Both the position numbers and the translations under genes were made by a program. Under the pieces are notes generated by a model. The model did not search any database and was not told where the DNA came from. It saw nothing but the letters and a program-made list of their open reading frames with translations. Below, in pieces: positions 30,448 to 43,190 of a DNA stretch of 64,000 nt (positions within the stretch are counted from its first letter, which is position 1; each line of letters starts with the position of its first letter). Origin of the DNA: Diacronema lutheri (Eukaryota > Haptophyta > Pavlovophyceae > Pavlovales > Pavlovaceae); contig JAGTXO010000004.1 in assembly GCA_019448385.1 (NCBI GenBank), forward strand, positions 1,116,001 to 1,180,000, read 5' to 3'.

Positions 30448-33400
30448 CAAATGGGCAAGGGCGGCGGCGGCAGCGGCGCCGCGCTTCCACCCGACCACCT
30501 GTCGACGAGCAGCTGCGCGCGCGTGAGCAACCAGCTGCTCTCGTCGAGCTACTCGTCTTCGGACGGATTCATGTTCGATGCCCTTGTCTCCAACTCGTAC
30601 CGCTCGCTCTTCGAGCTCAGCCTCCCGGTCACGTACGAGCTGCAGATCAGCGCGAGCACGCGCGTCGGCGTAAAGGTGCGCACGACGTCGACGTTCGGCT
30701 CGCGCCGGCCGCGGCGCTTCACGGTGGAGGCGCACATGGGCGGCTCGACGTACCTGACGGTCGGCGACTTTGAGCATCCCGCGCTCAACATTGGCTTTGC
30801 AAACTCGTGCGGCGGCCCGCTCGTGTTTGGCGGCCAGCCGTGCTCGATCGTGAACTCGCGCTCGTACCGCACGTTCCAGCTCGCCGACATCCCGGACGGC
30901 TTCACGGGCAGGCTGCGCGTGCAGTTGCTCAGCGCGTGGGCCAACAACGCGTGGCTCTTCGACATCAACTTTTTCACCGGCACGGGATGCTTCCCGGCCG
31001 GCGTGCCGCCGCCGCCGCCGTCGCCGCCGCCGACGCCGCCGCCGTCGCCGCTGCCGGCGAACAGCGCGTGCACGACGGTGCAGGTGCTGATCAACCCGGA
31101 TTCTTACGTGTATGAGACGAGCTGGCACATCAAGGCGACTGACCCGGAGCTCGTCGGCGACGGGTTTGCAAACTCGGGCGAGTCGCAGGCGTGCGTTTCG
31201 GCGATCGCGTTCGCCGACTGCGGCGTCGTCGGCAACGTTGTCACGTTCGGCATCCACCAGGCGTCGGGCTCGGTGTGCCTGCCGGACGGGCAGTACGCGT
31301 TCGAGATCTTCGACATCTATGGCGACGGCATCCAGCCGCCCAAGAACTTTCGTCTCGTCGTCGGCGGCATGCAGATCGCGCAGGGGTCCAACTTTGGCGG
31401 CTACTTTTTGATATTCTTCACGACGCCGCTCTCGCCGCCCAGCCCGCCCAGCCCGCCCAACTCGCCGCCGCCACCGCGGCCGGCGGGGTACTGCGTCTTC
31501 GTCGTCGTCGACATCATCCCCGACATTTGGCCGTATGAGTTTGAGTGGAGCCTCGCGTCGGTGCCGCCGGGCGACTTTTTCGTCGAGAAGGCGTTTCAGC
31601 AGAGCTACGCGGCGTGCATCCAGCCGGGCGCGTACCGGCTGACGGCGGTCGACGCGTACGGCGACGGGATCACCGACTACGGCTCGCAGAACCCGTCCGC
31701 GCGCATGCGCCTGCTCGTCGACGGCGTGGAGCAGTTCAGCGTGACCAACTTTGGCTTCGTCTTCAATTTTGACTTTTCGATCGCGCCCGGCGCGTACCCG
31801 TCGCCGAACCCGCCACCGAGCCCGCCACCGAGCCCGCCACCGCCCTCGCCCAGCCCGCCGCCGTCGCCGCTCCCCAGCGTCGTCGGCGCGGAGGTCTTTG
31901 CGCGCTGCGTCTCCCAGGGCCCGTGCACCGACGGCGAGCATGGAGCCGACCTCGCCGAGATGCAGGCGGCGTCCGCGCAGCGCACCTTCGGCGGGTACGG
32001 CTTCACGTGGACGCAGCTGAAGGACCGGAAGGTGGCGAACGGCGTGCACCCGGAGCAGATCTCCGTCGCCAATGTCGAGCTCGTCGGCAACGAGCTCGTG
32101 ACCGGCCAGGGCAAGTTTTTGTTCAAGGCGTGCCACCGACGGTGTGTGTGCATCTGCGCGGCGCTACCCGGCTGCCGCGCGGTCGACTACAAGCACGCGG
32201 CGCGGCGCTGCCAGTTCTTCTCGTCGGCGGGCGTGGGCGTGCAGGTCGCGCAGCCGGGCGAGCGCAACTCGGTCACGTACCGCACGGGCGCGTACGACGC
32301 GCACTTTTGGCTCGCGGCCGACGACCCGCCGCCCAGCCCGCCGCCGCCGCCGCAGTCGCCGCCGCCGCCGCCACCGAGCCCGAGTCCGCCGCCGAGCCCG
32401 CCGCCGAGCCCGCCGCCCAACCCGCTGCCCGCGCCGCCGCCGCCCAATCCGCCGCCGCCGCCGAGCCCGCCGCCGCCGAGCCCGTCGCCGCCGCCGCCAA
32501 CGCCGCCTCCCAGCCCGCCGCCGCCGTCGCTGCCGCCGCCGCCGAGCCCGCCGCCGCCGCGCTCGCCGCCGCCGCCGCCGCACCCGCCGCTGCTCTTTCG
32601 CGACGAGTTCACCGACGTCGCCCAGTCGCGCACGCTGCTCTGGCAGCACCTGCCCGTCGACGAGGCGAGCGGCTTCTCGCCATCGTGGGCGGTCCACACG
32701 GGCGGCATGCTGCTCATGTCGGGCGTGCGCAGGGCCGTGCGGCTCGCGCCGCGGATCCCGGACGAGCTGCTCGACGGTGGCGCGTTCACCATCGAGGCCA
32801 CTTTCGAGATGAGCTCGCCGCCCTCGGGCATCGGCTCGCTCGGCGACGCCGTGGCGCTCATGGTCTGCTCCGACCGCGCGCGTGGCGCGTGGGCCTACCA
32901 GCCGGAGGTTGGCTGCGTGAAGGCCATATACCGGCAGACGAACGCGCTCGGCATGCAGAAGTGGGCGATCGGGCAGGACGGCAACAGCGCACCCACCTAC
33001 TGCCCCAACCCGCTCAACAAGCCCGTGCGCACGACGCTCGTGTTTGCCGCCGGCGCCGTGCACGTCCTTGACGACCTCCAGTGCCAGCCCATCACCCTCT
33101 TCGACCCGCTCGTCGCGAGCGCGTCGCCGGGCGCGCCGCTCTTCGTCTACCTCGGCGTCGAGCAGCCCGCGCGTCACTGGGTTGAATGGCACGCCCTCGC
33201 ACTCAAGGCGGGCGCGCCACCCGACACGGCCGGCGGCGGCGGCGAGCAAGCCGTCGCGTTCGAGACGCGCTTCGAGGCGAGCCCGAGCCGCAGCGCCGAG
33301 GCGTGGCTCGTGCAGCCGGGCGACGAGGAGAACGTGCGCTTCATCCCGCCGGGCGTCCTAAAGGGCACCGGCCAGAAGAAGCTTGTTGGCACTGACCCAA

Positions 33401-36400
33401 TCAGCAGCGAGGATTTCCGCGTCTCCGTCACCGTCCACCCGCGCGGGCGCGACAACGACTTCTCCATCTTTCTGTGCGACCTGTTCGGCGCGTCGAGCCT
33501 GGTCAATCCGGAGTGGTCGTACGACACGTACAAGGGCTGCGCGCGCTTTGACCTCATTGACCGCGTCGGCCAGGACGGCGGCGCGCAGGTCGTCGACAAC
33601 TACGCGGCGCTCGAGCCGGGCGCGCACGCATACGCGCAGAAGCGCGTCGTGCAGGACGGCGGCGCGCTCAACGGCGGCGCGGCGCAGCCCGCGCCGTGCG
33701 CGATCGGCACGCTCGACGGCGCGGGCGGCTTTGGTGCGCGCGTGCCGTCCATCACCGTCGAGATCGAGGTGCACCGCGACCACTTCCGCTACACCGACTC
33801 GGTGGGGTGTGAGCCTCTCGTCGTGCCAAACCTGCTGCACGGCGCGCCGTACAACTTTGGCTTCGGCTTTGACGAGGACACGAGCCACAAGTCGCTCGCC
33901 TCCTCCTTCCGCGTCTACGCCCTCGACTCGCCCGACGGCCCCGGCGGCTCGGGCACGTGCCACGCGCACTGCGCGCGCGCGGGCCACTGCTGCTCGACGG
34001 GCGCCGACCTGCGCGCGTCGGCGGGGCAGTACCACTCGTGCCTGCAGGGCTGTATGATGATCCGGTACGGCGAGCACGCGGGCGACTTTGAGCAGGTCCA
34101 CCGCCGCTGCGCCACGTGCGCGCCCGCCGACACGAGCGCGCAGTGCCTGCAGCACGACGCGACGTACTCGCAGTTCGCCTACTGCGGCTTCGTCGACGGC
34201 GTGCTCGGCGCGATCGGCACGTGCGAGGCGACGTGCGCGGACGTGGAGACGTGCACCAAGGCGCCGTCCATCGACGCGTGCATCTACGGCACGCTCTGGG
34301 GCCAGCCGTCGCCGCCGCCGAGCCCGCCGAGCCCGCCGAGCCCGCCGAGTCCACCGCCGCCGTCGCCGACGCCGCCGCCGCCAGACCCGCCGCCGCCGAG
34401 CCCGTCGCCGCCGAGCCCGCCGCTCCCGCCGATCGAGCCGTGCGCGCCGCTCGCCCTTGAGTTCGTCGCGGGCACGTACCACCTCGACGGGCAGGAGCGC
34501 TCCGTCGCGCCGGGCGACGCGCAGGCCGCGCGGTTCGCTGGTCTCCTCGCGCCCGGCGCGCCCGGCCAGAACGTCATCTTCCGCTGCGGCTCGCTGCCCG
34601 TGACGATCGAGTTCCGCGCGGAGGGTGGCGCGTCGAGCCGCGCCGACGCCTTTGCGCGCATCGCCTCCGACTGGCTCGCGCCTCGCCGGCCGCGCGACGT
34701 GGCGGTCGACGTGCGCGTCGGCGACGGCGCGGAGGGCGCGTGGCTGGCGGCGGCCCGTCTCGTCTTCCCCGACGGGCTGGACGACGCGTGCGGCGACGGC
34801 TCGAGCACGTTTGGCGGCATCCGCTGCGCGGGCACCAACCTCTACGCCGGCGCTGGCGCGCCCGCGGGCAGCTCGTCGTTTGGCACGGCGCCGCTCGGCG
34901 CGCCGCCTGAGGGCGCGGGCGGCGGCTGGTACCGCGTCACGATCTCAACGGGCTACTGCACGGGTGGCGACGAGCCGGTGGTGCTGCGCGCGATCCAGCT
35001 GCTCTCGAGCGGGTGCGAGAGCCCGCCGCCGCCGCCGAGCCCGAGCCCGCCTTCGCCGCCGCCGCCGAGCCCGAGCCCGCCGCCCCTACCGCCCGCCGAC
35101 TTCTCGCGCTGCGAGACGACGTCGTGCGCCGCCGCGCCGGCAGACATTGCGCCGCCCGTCGACGGCGTGTACGACGAGCGCACGTTCGCCATGTTTGGGT
35201 ACAAATGGCACCGGCGTGTGCGGCGCATCGTCAACCGCGCGCAGGTGGGCGTGGCGGGGCGCCTGCACCTCTTCCGAGCGGGCGAGTTTGCAGTGATCAG
35301 CCCGGGCCAGGGCCTCGACGCCGGCGAGGGCGAGGGCGAGGGTGAGGGCGCGGACGAGGGCTCTCCGCCCGACGGCGCCGAGTATCGCACGCAGAACTCG
35401 TGCGAGCGGCTGTGCGCGTGCTACTGCGCAAAGTCGCCGCGCTGCCGCGCGTTTGAGCTCCGCGCCAACGGCATGTGCGCGCTCTACACGACGTCCGAGC
35501 TGCCGACCAGCTCGCTCTTCGGCAGCCTACCGACGTCGTCCCGCGTGTACACGCGCCTCGACGCGCTGCCCTTCTTCCCGCCGCCGCCTTTCGAGCCGCC
35601 GAGACCGCCGCCGCCGTCGCCGTCGCCGCCGTCGCCGCCGTCGTCGCCGCCGCCGCCGCCGCCCAACCCGCCGGCCCCGCCGTCGCCGCCGCCGCGCCAC
35701 GCCGCGTGCCAGCAGCACTGCGCGGCGCGTGGCCACTGCTGCACCGCCGACGGCAACTTTTTGCACAGCTCGCAGCAGCGCCACTCGTGCCTGCAGGGCT
35801 GCATGATGATTCAGCATGGCGAGCATGCGGGTGATCTGGCCGCGGTGCTCGAGCGGTGCGGCACGTGCCCCGCCTCGGCGGCGGGGAGCGACCCGGACTG
35901 CACGACCTTCGTGCCGGGCAGCTACTTCTCGTACGCCGAGCCGCTCCTCGGCTGGATGCGCCTCGTCGGCTCGTGCGCGGACCTCGGCTCGTGCTCGCAG
36001 CTCCCGTCGGTGAAGGCGTGCCGGTATGGCGCGCGCTACGGGCTGCCCGAACCGCCGCCGCCGTTGCCGCCGCCGCCGCCGTCGCCGCCGCCGCCGTCGC
36101 CGCCGCCGCTCGGCCCGCCCGAGCCGCCCGAGGGCGTGACGCTCTTCTTCTCCGAGTATGGCGACGGCAGCGCGCGCAACAAGTGGGTCGAGGTCTACAA
36201 CGCCGGCTCGGCCACCGCGCACTTGGACGAGCGCTGGGCTCTGGGCATCCTCTTCGCGCCGTCGACGTTCCCGCCCGCGCCGCGTCGCTTCACGTCGCTC
36301 CGCCCATTCAGCCAGCTCGGCGCCGGCCGGACGATCGAGCCGGGCGGCGTGCTTGTCATCGCGCACACCGCCGCGTCGTCCGCGCTCGTCGCCGCGTCGT

Positions 36401-37538
36401 CGATCCGGACGGCCTCCTTCCTGACGGGCGACGACTCGATCGCGCTCGTGTACGGCACGGACAGCGCCGAGGGCGGCTACACGGTCGTCGACGTGGTCGG
36501 CGACCCGCGCACGCCCGGCCCATGGGCCGTTGCGGGCGTGGGCGGCGCGACCGCGCACAAGACCCTCGTGCGCAAGGCGTGGGTCGAGCGCGGCAACGCG
36601 GGCGCGTGGGTCGCGTCGGCGGGCACGTCGGCGCAGTCGTCCGAGTGGCTCGTCTTCGATAAGGACGACTTGGAGTTCGTCGGCTTCCACCCGCACGCCT
36701 TCTCGCCGCCGTCGCCGCCCGCGCCGCCGCCGTCGCCGCCGCCGCCGCCGTGCACGCCCGTGCAGGTCAACATCGCGCCCGACTTTTGGCCCTACGAGAT
36801 GAGCTGGCGGCTGCTGCGGCTGCCGGCCGCCGGCGCCGCCGAGGGCGCGCCAGTCGAGGTGGCCAAGCGCGACTTGTCGGGCTCGTGGGCCGACTGCCTC
36901 GTCGACGGCCATTACGACCTGCGCATGGTCGACACGTACGGTGACGGCATCCTGGGCGATGGCGTGCCGCTCGACGGCCTCGAGCTCAAGGTGGCGGGCA
37001 CGACGGTGCGGCTGCGCGCCGCGCGAGCGCGCGCGCCGCGCGCTGGGCTGCGCGCCCTCGCGCGCGCCGCGCCGCGCCGCGCTCACGCGAAGCCCCACCG
37101 CCGGCCGCCGTCGCGCGCGCGGCGCGCGGTCGCCGCGCGCTCTGCGCTCGGCGGACCGGCGACGCGCAGGTGTACGAGAAGAAGACGGCCTTCTCGCAGG
37201 CCGCGCACGACTTCTTCATCCCGACTCCGCCGCCGACGCCTTGCACGGAGGTGCAAGTGCTCATCGCGCCCGACCCATACCCCACCGAGACGTACTGGAA
37301 CATCTCCAAGCAGCCGTACGGCGTCGGCGAGCTGATGGCGCAGGCGTTCGGGCAGGCAGGCGGCACGGTCTGCCTGCCCAACGGCGCCTACGTGTGGGTG
37401 ATCACCGACTCGTACGGCGACGGGCTCAACCCGGGCGGGAGCGTCGCGCTCAAGATCGGCGGGCAGGTGCGCACCATGACGACCGCATATTGGTCCGTCT
37501 TCCCGACCAGTCCGGTGCGCGGCTTCCACTTCACGCTG

Positions 37539-37576
<38 letters not shown>

Positions 37577-39859
37577 GCCGCCGCCGCCGCCGCCGCCCGT
37601 GCTCTTTGCGGACGGCTTCACGTCCAAGGTGCAGAGTGTAGCAAAGTGGCACAACCTCGACCCGTATGGCTCGGGCAACGTGCACATCATCGAGCACGGC
37701 CAGCTCGTGCAGACGGGCCCGTCCGTCTCCGTGCGCACCGCCGCGCCGATCGGCACCGCCGCCGCGTACGGCGGCCTGTACTCGCTGAAGGCCCGGTACT
37801 TTGCGGTGCCGAACCGGCTGACGGACGACGACGCCATCGTGATGCTCTGCCGCAGGCCCGACCTGCACCGGCGCACGCCGCAGGCGCTCGACCCGACGCT
37901 CTTCTCCGCGCAGGAGCGCTGCGCCAAGTTTGCGATGCACGACGTCTTCTCCAACGCGCTCAAGCGCATCCTCAACGGGACGGACAAGTCGGCCGAGGTG
38001 GCGTGCGCACCAAACTGGGCGGGCGACGGGCACGGCTTTGAGATCACCGTCACGCCGACGCAGGTCAGCTTTCACGACGACGTTGGCTGCGCGCCGCTCA
38101 CGATGCCCTCCGACATTGGCGTCACCTCCCCCGTCTACCTCTACCTCGGCTCAGATGACGATTATGGCCGGCTGCTGCCGTGGTACTACGTGCGCCTCTA
38201 TGATGCGAACGGCGTGCAGCGGCTGGGCGACGACTTCTCGAGCATCGCGCACTCGCAGGCCTTCTGGCAAGTCGACCCGGCGCAGGCGGCGCACCACACC
38301 TTTGTGCCGCCGGGCACGCTGCGCATGCGCGGCCGGCGCAAGATCGTGATGAAGGAGGGCTTCAGCGTGGCGGAGTGGCGCGCGCGCGTGCGCTTCACCG
38401 CGAAGCCGCGCGTCGTGCCGGACAGCGACAAGTTTGCGCTCTTCGTGTGCCAGGCGAACGCGCTCGAGACCTTCTCGACGAGCTGGACCGATGCGGGCGT
38501 CCCGGGCTGCGTCAAGCTCTACGCGCGCGGCGACAGCGGCACGCTGCGCAAGTCGGCGCAGCCGCCCGCTGGCGGCGCCGTTGGCGCGGTCGCGTGCGCG
38601 CACGGCAGCGACCTCGAGCTCGCAGTCGACGTGTCGCCGAGCACGCTCACCTTTTTCGATAACCGCGGCTGCCCGCCCGTCGTCGTCGCCAACCCGTTCG
38701 CGCCGCCGTACAAGTTTGGTGTCGGCGTGCACGAGCCAGCGGGCATCTGGTCGTGGGTGCAGTCGGTGAACATCACGTCGCGCCTCGTGCAGTTCGCGCC
38801 GAGCCCGCCGACGCCACCGCGCCCGCCGCCGCTCGCGCCGTCGCCGAGCCCCGCCGCCGCCCTGCCCGGAGTGTGCGCCGTGCGGCACCTCAACGTCGGC
38901 GGGCAGGTGATGGACTGCGGCGCGGCGCTCACGGGCAACATCGCCGGCGCGGAGAACAACTACTTCAACGCGGCGGGCGAGCACTTCTACTCGATGAGCG
39001 TGGCGCAGGACAAGGTGGTCGTCTTCACGACGTGTGCCGACGACGCGTTTGATCAGTACCTCCGGCTGTGGCGCGGCTGCCCCACGTCGGGCGGCGTGCA
39101 GGTCGCCGCGAACGACGACTCGTATTGCGCGCGCCACCCGGAGGCGCAGACGGGCGGCGGCACGCACATCTCGCTGCAGGCGACGATCCAGACGACACTG
39201 AGCGCGGGCGTCACCTACTACCTGCAGATCGAGGGGTGGACCGACCTGGAGGGCGACTACGTGATCAACGTGTACTGCCCCAACGATGCGCCCTTCCCGC
39301 CGCCGCCCTCCCACCCGCCCTCGTCGCCGCCCGCGAAGCCGCCACCGCCGAGCCCGCCGCCGAGCCCGCCGCCCTTCCCGCCGGGGCACTGCCCGGCGCT
39401 CGGCCTCGACCGCGAGCACGTGCTCGAGTGCGGCGTGACCGTCATCGGCGACACGGCTGCGAATGGCGCGCATCGCTTTGGCTCGCTCGCGCCCGAGGTC
39501 TTCGTGAAGCTCGCGCTCGCGCCCGGCGCGGGCGCCGTCGAGGTGGTCGTCGACACGTGCAGCGACGTGACGGCCTTCGACACGCGCGTGCGGATCTGGA
39601 TGGGCTGCCCGGGCTACGGCGGCGTCGCGGGCGCGCAGAACGACGACGCGCCCGCCGCGTTCGCCACCGCAGGCTGCGGCCACGGCCGCTCGCGCCTCGC
39701 CACGGCCCTTGAGCCGGGCGGCGACTACTACGTGCAGATCGAGAGCTTCTCGTCGCCCAGCTCGGCGGGCGCATTCGCGCTCACGATGACGTGCCCGAGC
39801 CCGCCGCCGCCGCCCAGCCCGCCGCCCAGCCCGCCGCCGCCGCCGCCGCGCCTGCCGCC

Positions 39860-39891
<32 letters not shown>

Positions 39892-41454
39892 GCCCGCCGC
39901 CGAGCCCGCCGCCGCCTGCACCGCCGCCACGCCCGCCGCCGAGCCCGCCGCCACGCCCGCCGCCGAGCCAACCGCCGCCGGCCCCGCCGCCGAGCCCGCC
40001 GCCGCCCGCGCCACCGCCACCGCGCCCGCCGCCTTCTCCGCCGCCCAGCCCGCCGCCCAGCCCGCCGCCGAGCCCGCCGCCGCCGCTCCTGCCCGGCGCG
40101 TGCCCCGTTGGCGCGCTCGACCCGGGCGCGCAGACGCTCGGGTGCGGGCTCACGGTGAACGGCAGCACGGTCGGCGCGCCAAGCGTGTACGACAGCCCCG
40201 GGCAGGCGGGCGGCGCGCACTCGCCCGAGCACTTCTACACGCTGCGGATGCCCGACGTGGCGGAGAGCGTCGAGATCGTGCTGACGACGTGCGCGGCCGG
40301 CACGGCCTTCGACACGTCGCTCACGCTCTACGAGGGCTGCCCCAAGTTTGCGCACGCGGTGCGCGGCTTCAATGACGACTTTGGCGGGTGCACGCTCGGC
40401 CGCGGCCCGCTCAGTTCGCGCATCGTCGCAACCGTCGACGCGACGAAGTCGCACTACGTGATGATCGAAGGCTTCTCGGCAGCGGCAGGCGCGTACGAGC
40501 TGACCATGGTCTGCCCGAGCCCGCCGCCGAGCCCGCCGCCGCCGAGCCCACCGCCCAGCCCGCCGCCGCCGAGCCCGCCGCCCAGCCCGCCGCCGAGCCC
40601 GCCGCCGAGCCCGCCGCCGCCACACCCGCCGCCGCCGAGCCCGCCACCTAGCCCGCCGCCTTCCCCGCCGCCGCCCGGCGCGCCGCCGCCTTCCCCACCG
40701 CCTTCCCCGCCGCCACGCCCGCCGCCCTCCCCGCCGCCGAGCCCGCCGCCACCCGGCGCGCCGCCGCCCGCGCCGCCACCCTCCCCGCCGCCGAGCCCGC
40801 CGCCGAGCCCGCCGCCCTCCCCGCCGCCCAGCCCGCCGCCCAGCCCGCCGCCCAGCCCGCCGCCCAGCCCGCCGCCCAGCCCGCCGCCCAGCCCGCCGCC
40901 GCCCACGCCGCCGCCGCCACGCCCGCCGCCCAGCCCGCCGCCCAGCCCGCCGCCCAGCCCGCCGCCGCCCGCACCACCGCCGCCGCGCCCGCCGCCACGC
41001 CCGCCGCCGAGCCCGCCGCCGCCCGCGCCGCCGCCGCCGCGCCCGCCGCCGCGCCCGCCACCGAGCCCGCCGCCGAGCCCGCCGCCGTCGCCGCCGCCAC
41101 CGAGCCCGCCGCCGAGCCCGCCGCCACCGCCACCGAGCCAGCCGCCGCCGCCGTCGCCGTCGCCGCCGCCGCCCGGCTCGCCGCCGAGCCCGCCGAGCCC
41201 GTCGCCGCGCCCACCGCCGTCGTCGCCGCCGCCCGCGCCGCCGCCGCCGCCGCCGAGGGCGCCGCCCAGCCCGCCGCCGCCTCCGCCGCCGCCGAGCTCG
41301 CCGCCGCCACCGCCACCGCCGTCGCCGCCGCCACCGAGCGCACCGCCGCCGCCGCCACCGTCGACGCCGCCGCCGCCGTCGCCGTCGCCGCCGCCGCGCC
41401 CGCCGCCGCCGCCGCGCCCGCCGCCACCGCCGTCGCCGCCGCCGCCGTCGCCCT

Positions 41455-41488
<34 letters not shown>

Positions 41489-42832
41489 GCCGCCGTCGCC
41501 GTCGCCGCCGCCACCACGCCCGCCGCCGCTGCCGCCGCTGCCGCCGCCGCCCCCACACCCGCACCCGCCCAGCCCGCCGAGCGCGCCGCCGCAGCCGCCG
41601 CCATCGCCGCCGCCCATCGGCGCGTGCGAGCCGCTGCGCGCGACGGTCCTTGCGCTCGAGACGGCGGCCAACGCGACGCTCGAGAACGCGCCGCTCGTGG
41701 CCTTCAAGATCTTGCGCGTCTTCGCGCCGCCCGACAGCTCGGAGCCCGCGCCCAGCGCCTTCCGCTGCGACGAGCTGCCGATCCGCGCGCGCGTCCGCCT
41801 GGCGACGGGCGCGGACGCGCTCGCGGGCGCGTTCCTGCGCGTCGTGGGCAGCGCGACGCTGCAGCGGCCGCGCGGCGTGACGCTGCGCGCGCGCGCGGAC
41901 GACGGCGGCGAGCGCGTCGAGGTGAGCGCGTCCTTCTCCGCCGACCTCGACACGAGCTGCGGCGACGGCATCACGTCGTTCGGCGGCGCGGTGTGCGCCT
42001 CGGCGCCCGGCGCGACTGCGGCGCACGCGGCCAACGTCTTCTCGTACCTCAACGTGCAGCTCTCGGACGGCACGTACGCGCCGCTCGCCGGCGCGCCCGC
42101 CGGCGCGCCGTCCGCGCGCGCGACGGGCGAGTACGAGCTCGAGCTGAGCAGCGGCTACTGCGGCGGCGGTTACGTGACGTTACACTCGGCGCGCTTCTTC
42201 GCGGCGGGCTGCGCGTCGCCGCCGCCGCCGCCGCCGCGCCCGCCGCCGCCGAGCCCGCCGAGCCCGCCGAGGCAGCCGCCGCCCGGCTCGCCGCCGCCGC
42301 CGTCGCCGCTGCCGCCGTCGCCCAAGCCGCCGCCGCCGCCGCCGCCCGAGCCGCCGCGGCCGCCGAGCCCGCCGCCGAGCCCGCCGCCAAGCCCACAGCC
42401 GAGCCCGCCGTCGCCGCCGCCAAGCCCGCCGCCGCCCCGGCCGCCACCAGACCCGCCGCCGCCGCCACCGCCCGACCCGCCCGCGCCACCGTCGCCGCCG
42501 CCGCCGCCGTCGCCCGCGCCTTTCTCGCCGCCGCCGCCGCCGCCGAGTCCGCCGCCGCCGCCGCCCAGACCGCCACCGAGCGCGCCGCCGCGCCCACCGC
42601 CCAGCCCGCCGCCGAGGCCGCCGCCCCGTCCGCCGCCCACGCCGCCGCCGCACCCGCCGCCGAGCCCGCCGCCGCCGTCCGCGCCGCCGCCGCCGCCGCC
42701 GCCTCCGCCCAGCCCGCCGCCGCCCCGCCCGCCGCCGCCGCGCCCGCCGCCGAGCCCGCCGCCGCCCCGCCCGCCGTCGCCGCCGCGCTCGCCGCCCAGC
42801 CCGCCGCCCAGCCCGCCGCCCAGCCCGCCGCC

Positions 42833-42863
<31 letters not shown>

Positions 42864-43158
42864 AGCCCACCGCCGCCCTCGCCCTCGCCGCCGCCGCCCA
42901 GCCCGACGCCGCCGCCGCCGGCACCGTCGGCGCCGCCGCCGCCGCCCGTGCCGCCGCCAAGCCCGACGCCGCCCGGTTCGCCGCCGCCGCCGTCACTGCC
43001 GCCGCCGCCGCGCCCGCCGCCCTCCCCGCCGCCGCCGCGCCCGCCGCCCTCCCCGCCGCCGCCGGCGCCGCCGCCCGCCCCGCCGCCGCCGCGCCCGCCG
43101 CCCTCTCCGCCGCCGCCGGCGCCGCCGCCGAGCCCGCCGCCCCCCAGCCCGCCGCCGC

Positions 43159-43190
<32 letters not shown>

